Virus record (IMG/VR): IMGVR_UViG_3300033143_001983 | Coordinates: 1-62,966 of that record | Direction: 5' to 3' (one strand) | DNA length: 62,966 nt | Origin: a virus | In this document: piece by piece, positions 7,889 to 16,936 of the stretch | Layout of the letters: each line of letters opens with the position of its first letter | Numbering within the stretch: the first letter of the stretch is position 1 | Program-made: the position numbers and the translations under genes | Notes under the pieces: generated by a model | The model's input: the letters and a program-made list of their open reading frames with translations, nothing else | Told to the model about the DNA's origin: nothing | The model's database searches: none

Positions 7889-8235
7889 TGGCTGGTCAAA
7901 GGATAAAGTACATTAATCACAAATTTAAAGATAATCATAGAATTAGCACTAGAGCTTATACTTCACAGAGTACTGGAGCAAAGTATCGTCCTATACTCAA
8001 CCTTACAGATATGGTTTATTATATCCGCAATGAAAGATCTAAGGAATATGTTTTTAAGAGTGATTCTTATACAAATTTAAATGTGTTAAAGAGAAATGCT
8101 AGGGCAAAACTTGAAGGATATGGAGTAGTACTAAAAACTGAAAGTAGAGATAGACAATTTGGTTTATGTAAAGCCGGATATTCTCAAAAAGAACATGAAA
8201 CAATAAGTAATTTACAAAAAGATGAGGAGATATAA
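7888..8235 (+). CDS. Hypothetical basic protein, 115 aa
   Basis: A basic protein beginning MAGQRIKYINHKF, encoded between portal and scaffold with overlap to the portal stop. It is mostly polar with predicted beta content in the middle and no membrane segment. The position suggests a head-assembly or minor capsid role, but no homology is recognised. Confidence 0.6.
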   Translation: MAGQRIKYINHKFKDNHRISTRAYTSQSTGAKYRPILNLTDMVYYIRNERSKEYVFKSDSYTNLNVLKRNARAKLEGYGVVLKTESRDRQFGLCKAGYSQKEHETISNLQKDEEI

Positions 8236-8236
8236 T

Positions 8237-8476
8237 ATGGGTTGGGGAGAAGATGAGAAACGTGAATTCCGTGAAGGGTTTACTAAACAAAAAGAAAAAG
8301 TAAAAAAGAAAAATACTAGAAAAGAAAGACTAGCAGCATTTCTTGCAGGACTTACTCCAGAAGAAAGAGCTGAAAGAGAAAGAAAAATAAAAGCACAAAG
8401 CTCTAGTTATAAAGATGGCGGAGTTTGCAAGAAAAGCTACTTTGGCAAAATAAAAGAAAAAATAAAGAAAAAATAA
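8237..8476 (+). CDS. Hypothetical Lys/Glu-rich protein, 79 aa
   Basis: I place the start at the ATG encoding MGWGEDEKREF. GAGGAG lies 7 bases before it, whereas an earlier in-frame ATG at 8222 overlaps the previous CDS and lacks a site. The product is very basic and helical, ending CKKSYFGKIKEKIKKK. It may be an internal DNA-associated head protein; this is inference. Confidence 0.55.
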   Translation: MGWGEDEKREFREGFTKQKEKVKKKNTRKERLAAFLAGLTPEERAERERKIKAQSSSYKDGGVCKKSYFGKIKEKIKKK

Positions 8477-8487
8477 GTTTTTAATAT

Positions 8488-8507
8488 CCTCTACCATAAT
8501 GGCGAGG
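8488..8507 (+). other. Intergenic hairpin before the scaffold gene
   Basis: CCTC ta CCA taa TGG c GAGG forms a compact interrupted hairpin in the 68-base gap. There is no T-tract after it, so it is unlikely to terminate. It could be an RNA-processing or stability element. Confidence 0.35.
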
Positions 8508-8544
8508 TAACTATGCTATATCAATAGACTAGCAAGGAGAAAAA

Positions 8545-9591
8545 ATGAAAACACGTAATTGGTCATTTCTGACCACAGTAAAACTAATGTTATCAAACGA
8601 AAGAGGCGAGATCGGAGTTTCTGAAGAAGTTACCTCAGAAGAAGTAGCAGATGCTTTAGTAGAAGAATCGGAAGAGAACACAGAAGAAGTAGTTCTTGAT
8701 GAGGAATCTTCAGAAGAAGTTGTAGAAGTACAAGCTGAAACTGAAACAGAATTAGAAGAAGAAATTAAAGATGCTATCGAAGATGGTGCAACTGAAGAAG
8801 AAGTAAAAAACATGATTCGTCAGTTTACTTTAAAAGTTGATGGTAAAGAATTTGTAAGAGAATTCGACCTAAATGACGAAGAAGCTTTAACTAAGCAATT
8901 TCAATTGGCGGCAAAAGGTCAACAGTCTATGCAAGAGCTTCAAGAGCTTAAAAACGCATATTCCAATGAACTTAAAAGATTATTAGATGATCCCTTTGCA
9001 GTACTAAAAGAAATGGACCCTGATTTTGATCCTCTAGATGTGTCGGCTAAATATATTGACAGACTTGCTAAAGAGCAGGAAATGTCTCCAGAAGAAAAAG
9101 CTAATATCCAAAGACAAAGAGATTTTGAAGAAATTAAAGCTGAGAGAGATGCTTTAAAACAGGCTGCTGTAGATAAAGAACAAGAAGCTCAAAGAGTTGC
9201 ATTGGCTGAAGAGATTCAAACAGATATTATGGCTGCTTTATCAGGAGATGATGAGCTTGTGGCAGATAGAGAAACTGTTGCTCTAGTGGCTGAGAACCTT
9301 ATGTGGGCGGCTAGAAACAATATGCATGATATTACTGCAAAAGATGTACTTCCTACCGTTAAAGACCAATTGAGAGCTAATTTTCAAAAGTCAGCTTCTA
9401 GATTTAAGTCTACTGCGGCACTTAAGCAATATATGGGAGAAGATCTTCTTAATAAGCTCAGAGAAGAGAGAGTAGAGCAAGCTAAGAAGCAAGTAAAGAA
9501 CACTAGCAGCATTGATACAGGAGTATCTAAACCAGATAGTGCAAAAGAAGAAAAAAGAGAGAAGATTAAACTAAGTAGCTTATTTAGATAA
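8545..9591 (+). CDS. Capsid scaffolding protein
   Basis: This 348-residue protein is strongly acidic at the N-terminus (long E/V/S runs around residues 25-85). It is helical and charged in the middle (EEIKAERDALKQAAVDKEQE) and has a basic C-terminal end (EEKREKIKLSSLFR). Acidic, coiled-coil-rich proteins directly between portal and major capsid gene are typical scaffolds that guide procapsid assembly and then leave. The basic C-terminal tail would contact the capsid protein. Confidence 0.8.
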   Translation: MKTRNWSFLTTVKLMLSNERGEIGVSEEVTSEEVADALVEESEENTEEVVLDEESSEEVVEVQAETETELEEEIKDAIEDGATEEEVKNMIRQFTLKVDGKEFVREFDLNDEEALTKQFQLAAKGQQSMQELQELKNAYSNELKRLLDDPFAVLKEMDPDFDPLDVSAKYIDRLAKEQEMSPEEKANIQRQRDFEEIKAERDALKQAAVDKEQEAQRVALAEEIQTDIMAALSGDDELVADRETVALVAENLMWAARNNMHDITAKDVLPTVKDQLRANFQKSASRFKSTAALKQYMGEDLLNKLREERVEQAKKQVKNTSSIDTGVSKPDSAKEEKREKIKLSSLFR

Positions 9592-9660
9592 TATGTAAGT
9601 AACTGTAATCATTGTAAATCTTAATTTTAATTACTTTTTCTTTGATTATGGTTGCTTTTT

Positions 9661-9679
9661 TTTAACAACTATGTTATAG
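9661..9679 (+). promoter_or_regulatory. Late promoter element 3 (major capsid)
   Basis: TTTAACAACTATGTTATAG, one base different from copy 2. A perfect hairpin, GGCAGA TTT TCTGCC, follows a few bases downstream in the predicted transcript. The element is preceded by an unbroken T-run. Confidence 0.7.
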
Positions 9680-9883
9680 AATGGCAGATTTTCTGCCTTA
9701 AAAATAAACACCTTTTTCTACTGCTTATGCGGTTGAAGGAGATTTCCAGAAAAACCACTATACCCTCGGATTAGTGCTCTGATTTTGGAATACCAATTTT
9801 AAACTAAAAAGTTTTGAAGAACGGTCGTTTGTGTAACTTAACTAACTAAATGTCCACCAAGATGTCGGACAAGGAGAATTAAA
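9680..9883 (+). other. Long 5' leader of the major capsid gene
   Basis: About 200 untranslated bases lie between the late promoter and the capsid start. They contain the 5' hairpin (GGCAGA/TCTGCC), some further partial pairing and a TGTCC/GGACA stem at the Shine-Dalgarno side, immediately before AAGGAG. A long structured leader is unusual compared with the 25-60-base leaders at the other copies and may stabilise the most abundant late mRNA. Confidence 0.5.
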
Positions 9884-11179
9884 ATGGCTAATGAAGTCGC
9901 TACGCTAAACGGTCTTTATAAAGATCAATACGCTAACAAAGTAAAGGATTTAGTTCCTGATCATGTAAAATTGTACAATGCAGTTAATTTTGACGCATCT
10001 AAAAAACAAGGTAACTCTTATATCGAACCTGTAATCCTTTCATTAGAAAGTGGTATTACTTATGGTGGATCTGATGGATCTTTATTTGCACTAAACGCAG
10101 CTAAAGAATTTAAGATGCAACCTGCTTCTGTAAAAGCTAGAGAGCTTGTTCTTAGATCAGCTATCTCTATCGGAGCATTAAACAGATCTGCTTCTGGTGA
10201 GCAATCAATCGAAAAAGCAATGGATCTTATGATCGGTAACATGCTTAAATCAATCTACCACAGACTTGAAGTTCAAATGTTCTACGGTCAGTCTGGTATT
10301 GGTGTTGTTAAGACATTAAACCAAACAACTGGTGCTACAAAAGTTCTAGAAATTGAAGACGCTGAATGGGCTGCTGGTTTATGGAATGGTACAACTGGTG
10401 CTGAAATTGAAATTTTTGATACAGCTTTAGCTGGAAAGTCTATTTCAGATCCTATTCAAATTGATGGGTATAACCTTAAAAATAAAACTATAACTATTTC
10501 ATTAGTTAGCGGTGGTAACTTTGTTACAACTGGTGACGATGTTGCTGCTACAGACGTTATCTTTTTCAAAGGTGCTGCTGTTGCAAACGCTACTCCATCT
10601 TTAGTAGTTAAAAATGAGTTCTTAGGAGTTCACGGTATCTCTGAAGAAACAACTTCACTTTTTGGTATCTCTAACGCAACTGAGCCACTTTTTCAAGGTT
10701 CTGTAGTTGATGTTGGTACTTCTGGTACTCCAGTTGTTCTTTCTCAATCTAAAATTGAAGAAGGTATTTCTGCAATGGTAGAAAAAGGTCTTATGGAAGA
10801 AGAAGTTTGTGTTTATGTTAACCCTAAACAATGGGATGACTTACTTTCTGAGCAAACTGCTAAGAGATCATTTGATCAATCTTACTCAAGTTCTAAAGCA
10901 CAATCTGGTGCTAGAGAGATCGAATTCTTCGGTCAAAACGGTACGATCAAAGTTAAAGCTTCTACATTTGTTAAGCAAGGATATGCTTATATCATCTGTG
11001 AAAAAGATCTTAAGAGAATTGGTTCTACTGAAGTAACATTCAAAAGACCAGACGGTAAAGAGTATTTCAGATTACTAGAAAACTCTCACGGTGTTGAAAT
11101 GAGATGTATGACTGACCAAGCGTTATTCACAGCTCGTCCAAGCTCAATCTGTCAATTAAGATATATCTTAGCTGAATAA
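9884..11179 (+). CDS. Major capsid protein
   Basis: This is a 431-residue HK97-fold-type protein. The early region (TLNGLYKDQYANKVKDLVPDH) and the later KPSQARELVLRSAISI-like section (here KARELVLRSAISIGAL) are typical of phage shell proteins. The product is neutral with high beta content and no extreme composition. Codon use is the cleanest in the window (repeated GGT, CTT, GCT), as expected of the most expressed gene. It has its own promoter and leader and is followed by an intrinsic terminator. Confidence 0.9.
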   Translation: MANEVATLNGLYKDQYANKVKDLVPDHVKLYNAVNFDASKKQGNSYIEPVILSLESGITYGGSDGSLFALNAAKEFKMQPASVKARELVLRSAISIGALNRSASGEQSIEKAMDLMIGNMLKSIYHRLEVQMFYGQSGIGVVKTLNQTTGATKVLEIEDAEWAAGLWNGTTGAEIEIFDTALAGKSISDPIQIDGYNLKNKTITISLVSGGNFVTTGDDVAATDVIFFKGAAVANATPSLVVKNEFLGVHGISEETTSLFGISNATEPLFQGSVVDVGTSGTPVVLSQSKIEEGISAMVEKGLMEEEVCVYVNPKQWDDLLSEQTAKRSFDQSYSSSKAQSGAREIEFFGQNGTIKVKASTFVKQGYAYIICEKDLKRIGSTEVTFKRPDGKEYFRLLENSHGVEMRCMTDQALFTARPSSICQLRYILAE

Positions 11180-11187
11180 TAATTAAT

Positions 11188-11211
11188 GGACCGGGTAATT
11201 CCGGTCCTTTT
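11188..11211 (+). terminator. Intrinsic terminator after the capsid gene
   Basis: The stem GGACCGG / CCGGTCC has a 6-base loop (GTAATT) and is followed by TTTT. It lies 9 bases after the capsid stop. The short U-tract suggests partial read-through into the next small gene. Confidence 0.85.
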
Positions 11212-11225
11212 AAAAAGGATTAAAT

Positions 11226-11435
11226 ATGAGAAGTTCATTAAAATTTGATGTTCAAGCTAATTTAAATAAAGATGCTGCTGAGGTTATAATTGACCTTATG
11301 GAAAAGCATAATGCCCTTGTAGCAGAGTTTAACGCTCTATTAGCTAAAATGGACGCAGACTTGGCTGATGTAACAAACGCATCTGTTGATTATGTTTCAA
11401 CTTCGGCTTCTACAAGTTCAATTAGTATTGACTAA
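11226..11435 (+). CDS. Small helical protein, 69 aa, after the capsid gene
   Basis: An isolated small gene between two terminators with AAAGGA before its ATG. The first two thirds are a predicted long helix (EVIIDLMEKHNALVAEFNALLAKMDADL), and the tail is Ser/Thr-rich. The position directly after the major capsid gene suggests a head decoration or fibre trimer, but this is inference only. Confidence 0.6.
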   Translation: MRSSLKFDVQANLNKDAAEVIIDLMEKHNALVAEFNALLAKMDADLADVTNASVDYVSTSASTSSISID

Positions 11436-11458
11436 TCAAGACAATTTACAATAAAAAT

Positions 11459-11485
11459 ACCCTCGGCATAGTTCGGGGGTTTTTT
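11459..11485 (+). terminator. Intrinsic terminator
   Basis: The stem ACCCTCG / CGGGGGT (one G-U pair) closes an 8-base loop and runs into six T residues. It ends the capsid transcription unit before the next late promoter. Confidence 0.85.
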
Positions 11486-11543
11486 GTTTAAGCTCTTGTT
11501 TTTACTAGCAACTATAAAGATTTATCATTGGTAATCCATCAAA

Positions 11544-11562
11544 TTTAACAACTATATATAGA
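11544..11562 (+). promoter_or_regulatory. Late promoter element 4
   Basis: TTTAACAACTATATATAGA follows the pattern. The leader begins with a hairpin AGGTG TTTTA CATCT. A degenerate relative, GCAACTATAAAG, lies about 35 bases upstream at about 11508-11519 and may be a decayed copy. Confidence 0.7.
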
Positions 11563-11596
11563 GGTGTTTTACATCTTTGTGTGAATAGGAGATATA

Positions 11597-12112
11597 ATGT
11601 CAAGCGTAAGAATTCTCGGAGATGAGATCTATAATTACCCAGATACCGGGGATATAAACTACGGTGAAGAAGCCTCTGGATGGGTAGAGGGTGCTACAGA
11701 CATCTTAGGTGAAGTAAGTGGACCGGGAGATATACCTACAACAGAAGTAACCTTAGAAGGGACCAATACAGGAACTCACATAGAAGGTGATATTACAAAT
11801 ATGGTTTTCAATACCGCATTTGTCCAAAGTATAAGCATAACAGGATTTATTAAAAGAACATACACAGATGCAACTCCAGATATGGTAGAGGAATTTACTA
11901 TTAGAGGAGCATATAACGGAACTGTAATTAACTTTTCTGTAGACTATGCTGGAGATGATACAGAATTTGAATTCAGCACAAATGGTGGACAGTTTAAGTT
12001 TAAATACTTAGAAGTACATCCAGATCAAGTAACAGCAGGACCAGCATTAAATGATGCAGTAACAATCAAATACTCGGCAAAAGCGAAGGTCGATGAGAGC
12101 TTTTTTGCTTAA
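11597..12112 (+). CDS. Tail-associated beta-rich protein, 171 aa
   Basis: A Gly/Thr-rich, beta-strand-rich protein (TTEVTLEGTNTGTHIEGD; FEFSTNGGQFKFKYLEV) without membrane segments. It is first in the transcription unit that also encodes the giant fibre. The composition fits a small tail or fibre-attachment protein. I do not recognise a family. Confidence 0.6.
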   Translation: MSSVRILGDEIYNYPDTGDINYGEEASGWVEGATDILGEVSGPGDIPTTEVTLEGTNTGTHIEGDITNMVFNTAFVQSISITGFIKRTYTDATPDMVEEFTIRGAYNGTVINFSVDYAGDDTEFEFSTNGGQFKFKYLEVHPDQVTAGPALNDAVTIKYSAKAKVDESFFA

Positions 12113-12176
12113 TAACAAATAACTTAGTAGCGTCCTAAATGGACGGAACCGTAACAGGGGATTTAAGGAGAAACAA

Positions 12177-15100
12177 GTGACTATAAAATCAAGAAAATTT
12201 AATAAAGGGATTCGTCTAAAAGCAACTGATGATGCCGCCACATTAGATGGTGAAATCCGTAATGATAAAACAAATAAAAGAACTAAAGTATATCACGATA
12301 CTGATGGGGTAGATGCTGCTGGTGAGAAAGAACTAGTAACCACAGACAATACTCAAACAATGAGTAATAAAACAATTGACGCAACCGATGCAACTGGTAC
12401 TGGAAGTATCAGCACAGACGCTTCAGATGCTACGTTTGACGACACTGTAGGACTTCCTCCTGCACTTGGCGCAACTACCGTACAAACTGCATTAGACGCA
12501 GTTAAAGTCCTCATAGAAGGGCAAAATGAAGCTGATGAGATCACTTATAATCCTGCTGGAAACCCAGAAACAACCGCAACAGAAGTACAAACAGCTTTAG
12601 ACGATACTGGTACTGCTTCTCAAGCAGCTCAAGACACGGCTGATGACCATATATCTGATACTTCAGGCGCTCACTTGTCTTCTGCTATTAGTTATGATCC
12701 TACTAATAATCCACAAACTTCAAACACAGTACTACAAACCGCTTTAGATGAGACAGGAACTGCACTTGAGACGCATATAAATGACGCAACCGGAGCACAC
12801 GCTGCTACAGCCGTTTCATATAGTAACGCTACTTCAGGACTAACTGCAACAGAGACACAAGCTGCCATAGATGAAGTAGAAGGTAGAGTAGACTCTGCCG
12901 AAACTGCTACCTCAGACCACTTAGCTGACACTGTAGACGCTCACGATGCTTCCGCTATATCTTTTGATAATGTAGCATCAGGACTTACTGCAACTGAAAC
13001 TCAAGCAGCAATTGATGAAGTAGAAGGTAGATTAGATACTACTGAAACAGTAGCTACTAGTACGGCTTCTGATTTAACAAATCACACTAATGGAACTTCT
13101 TTAAAACATGATGCTGATGCGATAATAAATGTACCATCAGGAGAATTAACTGCTACTGATGTACAAGCTGCATTAAATGAGTTACAAACACATATTGATA
13201 CAAACGAAACTCCTACAACTACAGAAGGTGACGTAGTATTTAGAGGAGAAACCGTAGACGAAAGATTAGCCATTGGTACAGAAGATCAAGTACTAACTGC
13301 TAAACCGGGAGCTGGTGAGTTTACTACATCTGCTGGACCTACATACGGCACTACAGATGGAACTTTTACACTTTTAGGAGTAGGACTTACTGCAACTAAT
13401 AACGGGTCTGGAACCTATACAGATATATCAGTAACAACCGCTGGCGGTGGAAATTATACAGGAGGTTTCATTACTGGAGCATCTGGATTTTCACTTGGCG
13501 AAACTGTTGTAATAGATACTATAGGTGGAACTCCTGCCGACACAAGTAAGGCAACTTTCACATTCTCAGCAGGAGCTTTAATTCCCTTATGGAATGATAC
13601 TGCTGCCGGTTCTGTAACATATGATCCGTCTGGATCTAATCTTGTTGCAACCAACACACAATCAGCTATAGATGAACTAGACTTTGATACAAGTACAAAT
13701 ACAACAAACTTAAGTAACCACACAGGAGCGCCAACTGGAGCACATACAGCTTCGGCTATAACTAATGTACCTTCTGGTAATCTAACATCTACGGATGTGC
13801 AATCCGCATTAAATGAACTTCAAACAGAATTAGACAGTGCTGGCGGTGGCGGTGTTTCTGCTACTACAGTTACTGATCAAACAGAAGCAACTGCTTATTC
13901 GCCTACAGAAGGTGATGTTTTACTTGTTGTCAGTCCGGGAACAGCTTTGACTTTTACTCAGGCTATTACAGGAGTTACTATTATAAGTGATGATAATCAG
14001 CTCCATGTTTTTAGTGGAATTTTAACTAAATGTTCAGTAAAAGTAAGAGCTGCTATTACTTATGATTCAATTGATAGTAATATTACAGCACTAACATCAC
14101 TTTACTTTAAAAGTGTCACTAATTCTTCTATTAGAGCTAATAATTTATATATGCGTAATTTCATAGGAGGATCTACTACATTATTTAGAAGTGATCTAAA
14201 ATCTACAACTCTTGTTTTAGATACTGCTACTACCGTAGATATAACCAATTCAGAAATATCGGTTGGAACCCTTGACATTCAACCTGCTATATCTTCTACT
14301 ATAACATTTAGCGGATCAAATGTTACAATATCAAATACTCTTTTACAAAGCTCAACTCTAGATATAATCTTTAACTGTACATCAACGATCCATACATTTG
14401 CTGGAACTGGACCCGGTAATTTTTCATTTAATGGATATTCTGAGATTTCAAATTGGACAAATACAGGTACTACTTTACTTTTAGTAGATGATAATGCTCA
14501 TGTAAAAATAGCAAAAGCTTCTGTTGACATTACTGGAACTGGAATCAAAGCTGGCGATAAAGACGTAGTACTACATAATAATAGAGAAACTAAAAGTGTA
14601 TATGATAAAGAAGTTATTAATTACCTAGTAGGTGATGATTCTAACTTTGAAACTAGTGTTGGAAACTGGGTTTCTACTGATCCAACAAACGTACCAATAT
14701 CAATAGCCGGAGCTGTACTACGAGGTGGTGCATCTATGACAATGTTAAAAGGAGCCGCAGATTATTCTGGAGAATATATATCAGTACCTTTTACAATTGA
14801 TCCGGCTGACTTAGCTAAGAAATTAATTATCAGTTTTGATCATGACTTTTCTGACAAAATAGTATATAACACTTTAGCTATGGACATAATTCAAGACCCT
14901 TCTGGAACTCCTATAACTATTACACCTAATGGTTCTGAACTCCCTGCTGGTAAAGGTACTCATTACGCTCAATTTCAAACTGATGCTACTGAATTAGATT
15001 ACGAATTAAGAATTAGACTAACTGATGCTAATAATAAGTTGTATACAGCAGTTTTTGACAATATAGTTATTACTCCACAGGTAATTACTCATGGGACTAT

Positions 15101-16439
15101 TGTTACTGATTGGGAAGATTACACTCCTATATTTTATCCAGATACTGGTACTATAACAAATCATGTAATGACAGGTAAATATCGAAGAGTTGGAGATTCT
15201 TTAGAGATACAAGCTAGATTAGCTTTTTCTGGAGCGCAAGGAACATGGAATACATTGAACTTATCAATGCCAAGTGGACTTTCTATCGATGCATCAAAAG
15301 TTGTTAGTACAACATCTGGAGAAGGAGATCTCGGTTCTGGTAAAGTTAGCGGAGTAGATGCTACTGATACAGACGTTAATTATTTAATACCTACTGCTGT
15401 TAGACCTAGAAGAAAATTTATTAGCGGAGCTGTTATACTTGCTGCTGATTTTACTTCAGTTACACTAACGTCAGGTAGTGCATTAGATTTACAATATACA
15501 GTACCAATCCAAGGCTGGAGCAGCAATGCTAAAATGAGCGAGACGTTCTCGGGTAGAAGTGTATTTTTTACATCATATCTGGGGGGAGCTGCAAACCACA
15601 CAACTCTTGGAGGTTTTGAGAAAGTATTAATAGATACAGTAGTAACAGATACCACGGCTTCATGGGACGCTACTAATAAATACTTTGTCATTCCAGAAAG
15701 CGGCACATACGCAGTAAATGCAAGCATTGGGTTTGCATCAATCGGAATAAATAGTATTGGTGTTGCTGGTATATCTATTAACGGGGTAGATACTACAGCT
15801 ATAGGAACTACCGTAGTAGGTGGTAATACTGGAGGGGTAAGATCAAACCTAACAGAGACTTTTAGTTTAAATAAAGGTGACACCATTGCGCTAAACGGCT
15901 TTCAAGATGAATCTACATCTGAAGCATATACTGCAAATAGAAGTAGTTCATACTTAACCATTACCAAAATTGCATCACCGCAAACAATTCTCGAAAACGA
16001 AACAGTAGCGGCACGGTATATTAATAGTGTAGGTCAAACAATTGGAGATGGTGCATATGAAGTTGTTGATTTTGGAGAACTTACTAAAGGATTTGATACA
16101 CATAATGCAGTAACTACAGGAGTTGCTTGGAAATTTACTGCACCGATAACTGGACTTTATAGAGTATCCTCTAAAGTCGCTTTTAATAATGGTAGTTTTG
16201 CTGCTGGAGTTGTTGTAGCAACGTCTTTATTTAAAAATGGAGCAGCTTACAATAGAGAATGTGTTGTATTCTCAGAAACTACTGGGTCTAGAGAATATCA
16301 GTTAGTTGGATCTGATATGGTACAATTAAATAAAGGAGAATACATAGACATTAGAGTGTTCCAAAATACAGGAACAGATAGGTTTTTATATTCAACTGGT
16401 AATCTTCATAACTCTATCTCAATAGAAAGGATTAAATAA
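12177..16439 (+). CDS. Giant tail fibre protein, 1420 aa (GTG start)
   Basis: The GTG start follows AAGGAG at 6 bases. Residues about 120-500 carry tandem modules with the pattern A-x-A-I-x-(F/Y)-D-N, S-G-L-T-A-T-E-T-Q-A-A-I-D-E-(V/L), the repeat type seen in phage fibre shafts. The middle is beta-rich and resembles a beta-helix. The C-terminal about 300 residues look like two jelly-roll receptor-binding domains, each with the phrase G-x-Y-x-V and a terminal SI-I-K/R-I strand. The protein would bind the host surface. Confidence 0.85.
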   Translation: MTIKSRKFNKGIRLKATDDAATLDGEIRNDKTNKRTKVYHDTDGVDAAGEKELVTTDNTQTMSNKTIDATDATGTGSISTDASDATFDDTVGLPPALGATTVQTALDAVKVLIEGQNEADEITYNPAGNPETTATEVQTALDDTGTASQAAQDTADDHISDTSGAHLSSAISYDPTNNPQTSNTVLQTALDETGTALETHINDATGAHAATAVSYSNATSGLTATETQAAIDEVEGRVDSAETATSDHLADTVDAHDASAISFDNVASGLTATETQAAIDEVEGRLDTTETVATSTASDLTNHTNGTSLKHDADAIINVPSGELTATDVQAALNELQTHIDTNETPTTTEGDVVFRGETVDERLAIGTEDQVLTAKPGAGEFTTSAGPTYGTTDGTFTLLGVGLTATNNGSGTYTDISVTTAGGGNYTGGFITGASGFSLGETVVIDTIGGTPADTSKATFTFSAGALIPLWNDTAAGSVTYDPSGSNLVATNTQSAIDELDFDTSTNTTNLSNHTGAPTGAHTASAITNVPSGNLTSTDVQSALNELQTELDSAGGGGVSATTVTDQTEATAYSPTEGDVLLVVSPGTALTFTQAITGVTIISDDNQLHVFSGILTKCSVKVRAAITYDSIDSNITALTSLYFKSVTNSSIRANNLYMRNFIGGSTTLFRSDLKSTTLVLDTATTVDITNSEISVGTLDIQPAISSTITFSGSNVTISNTLLQSSTLDIIFNCTSTIHTFAGTGPGNFSFNGYSEISNWTNTGTTLLLVDDNAHVKIAKASVDITGTGIKAGDKDVVLHNNRETKSVYDKEVINYLVGDDSNFETSVGNWVSTDPTNVPISIAGAVLRGGASMTMLKGAADYSGEYISVPFTIDPADLAKKLIISFDHDFSDKIVYNTLAMDIIQDPSGTPITITPNGSELPAGKGTHYAQFQTDATELDYELRIRLTDANNKLYTAVFDNIVITPQVITHGTIVTDWEDYTPIFYPDTGTITNHVMTGKYRRVGDSLEIQARLAFSGAQGTWNTLNLSMPSGLSIDASKVVSTTSGEGDLGSGKVSGVDATDTDVNYLIPTAVRPRRKFISGAVILAADFTSVTLTSGSALDLQYTVPIQGWSSNAKMSETFSGRSVFFTSYLGGAANHTTLGGFEKVLIDTVVTDTTASWDATNKYFVIPESGTYAVNASIGFASIGINSIGVAGISINGVDTTAIGTTVVGGNTGGVRSNLTETFSLNKGDTIALNGFQDESTSEAYTANRSSSYLTITKIASPQTILENETVAARYINSVGQTIGDGAYEVVDFGELTKGFDTHNAVTTGVAWKFTAPITGLYRVSSKVAFNNGSFAAGVVVATSLFKNGAAYNRECVVFSETTGSREYQLVGSDMVQLNKGEYIDIRVFQNTGTDRFLYSTGNLHNSISIERIK
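12660..13210 (+). repeat. Degenerate tandem repeats in the fibre shaft gene
   Basis: Successive units encode SGLTATETQAAIDEVEGR(V/L)D-type phrases at 12837-12900 and 12981-13040. Related SGELTATDVQAALNEL and SGNLTSTDVQSALNEL units follow near 13140 and 13770. The nucleotide similarity allows domain duplication by recombination. Confidence 0.7.
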
Positions 16440-16597
16440 TGCTCAGCATCTTAAAATGTCGACGAAGCTCAATGGCACTACTAGGAATGATAATTCTAGG
16501 AGCAGGACTATTTAACGGAGTAGATACTAGTGGAGCAATCGCTATGATATCTATCGGATTAAGTGGTGCAAATGCTTACGAGAAGAAAGTTAAATAA
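16439..16597 (+). CDS. Holin-like small membrane protein, 52 aa
   Basis: A basic N-terminus (MLSILKCRRSS) is followed by one clear hydrophobic helix (MALLGMIILGAGLFNGV), a second weaker one (GAIAMISIGLSGANA) and a lysine-ended tail. Both ends overlap the neighbours by TAATG. The topology fits a small holin or phage-typical hydrophobic tail-cluster protein. No lytic enzyme gene is adjacent, so the role is uncertain. Confidence 0.5.
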   Translation: MLSILKCRRSSMALLGMIILGAGLFNGVDTSGAIAMISIGLSGANAYEKKVK

Positions 16598-16875
16598 TGA
16601 ACGACGAGAAGAAAGCCATTGAAGCACTTAGAAAACTAGCATCATATAAGCTTGAGAAATCTGGCGTAAATAAGAAGCTTGAAGATAAGGCGAAATTGAA
16701 GCTAGGTAGTCTTGGAATTAGCCCAGAAAGTGCTGCAAAATCAGCCGCACTTATGAAGATAATTACAGATGCTTCTCAAGGAAAGATGGGACATGATTTC
16801 GGTGACTTCGATGTAGAAGGGCAAATCACTCCAGAAGAAAGAAGAGTAAGATTAGGATGGAATAAAAGATTTTAA
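16597..16875 (+). CDS. Hypothetical protein, 92 aa
   Basis: A helical, lysine-rich protein with a C-terminal section GHDFGDFDVEGQITPEERR that looks like a folded cap. It is coupled to the small membrane protein upstream. It precedes a host-type promoter. Function is not recognised. Confidence 0.6.
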   Translation: MNDEKKAIEALRKLASYKLEKSGVNKKLEDKAKLKLGSLGISPESAAKSAALMKIITDASQGKMGHDFGDFDVEGQITPEERRVRLGWNKRF

Positions 16876-16881
16876 AATGTG

Positions 16882-16910
16882 TTGACTAAATAAATAATGT
16901 TTGGTATATT
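16882..16910 (+). promoter_or_regulatory. Host-type sigma70 promoter candidate inside the fibre region
   Basis: TTGACT, a 17-base spacer, then TATATT. The CDS downstream starts at 16937, which supports the internal ATG over the longer frame that opens at 16901 inside the promoter. The upstream core TGTTGACTAAATAA is the same as at the minus-strand promoter at 42177. Confidence 0.5.
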
Positions 16911-16936
16911 ACAAGATACAACATAAAAGAAGAATA

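Noticed and set aside
15380-15886. 168-codon minus-strand ORF inside the first fibre gene
   Set aside because: It is a shadow of the low-stop antisense frame of a Thr/Ser/Val-rich gene. No ribosome binding site is present and the composition mirrors the sense codons. The other antisense ORFs in the fibre, scaffold and capsid genes were rejected for the same reason.
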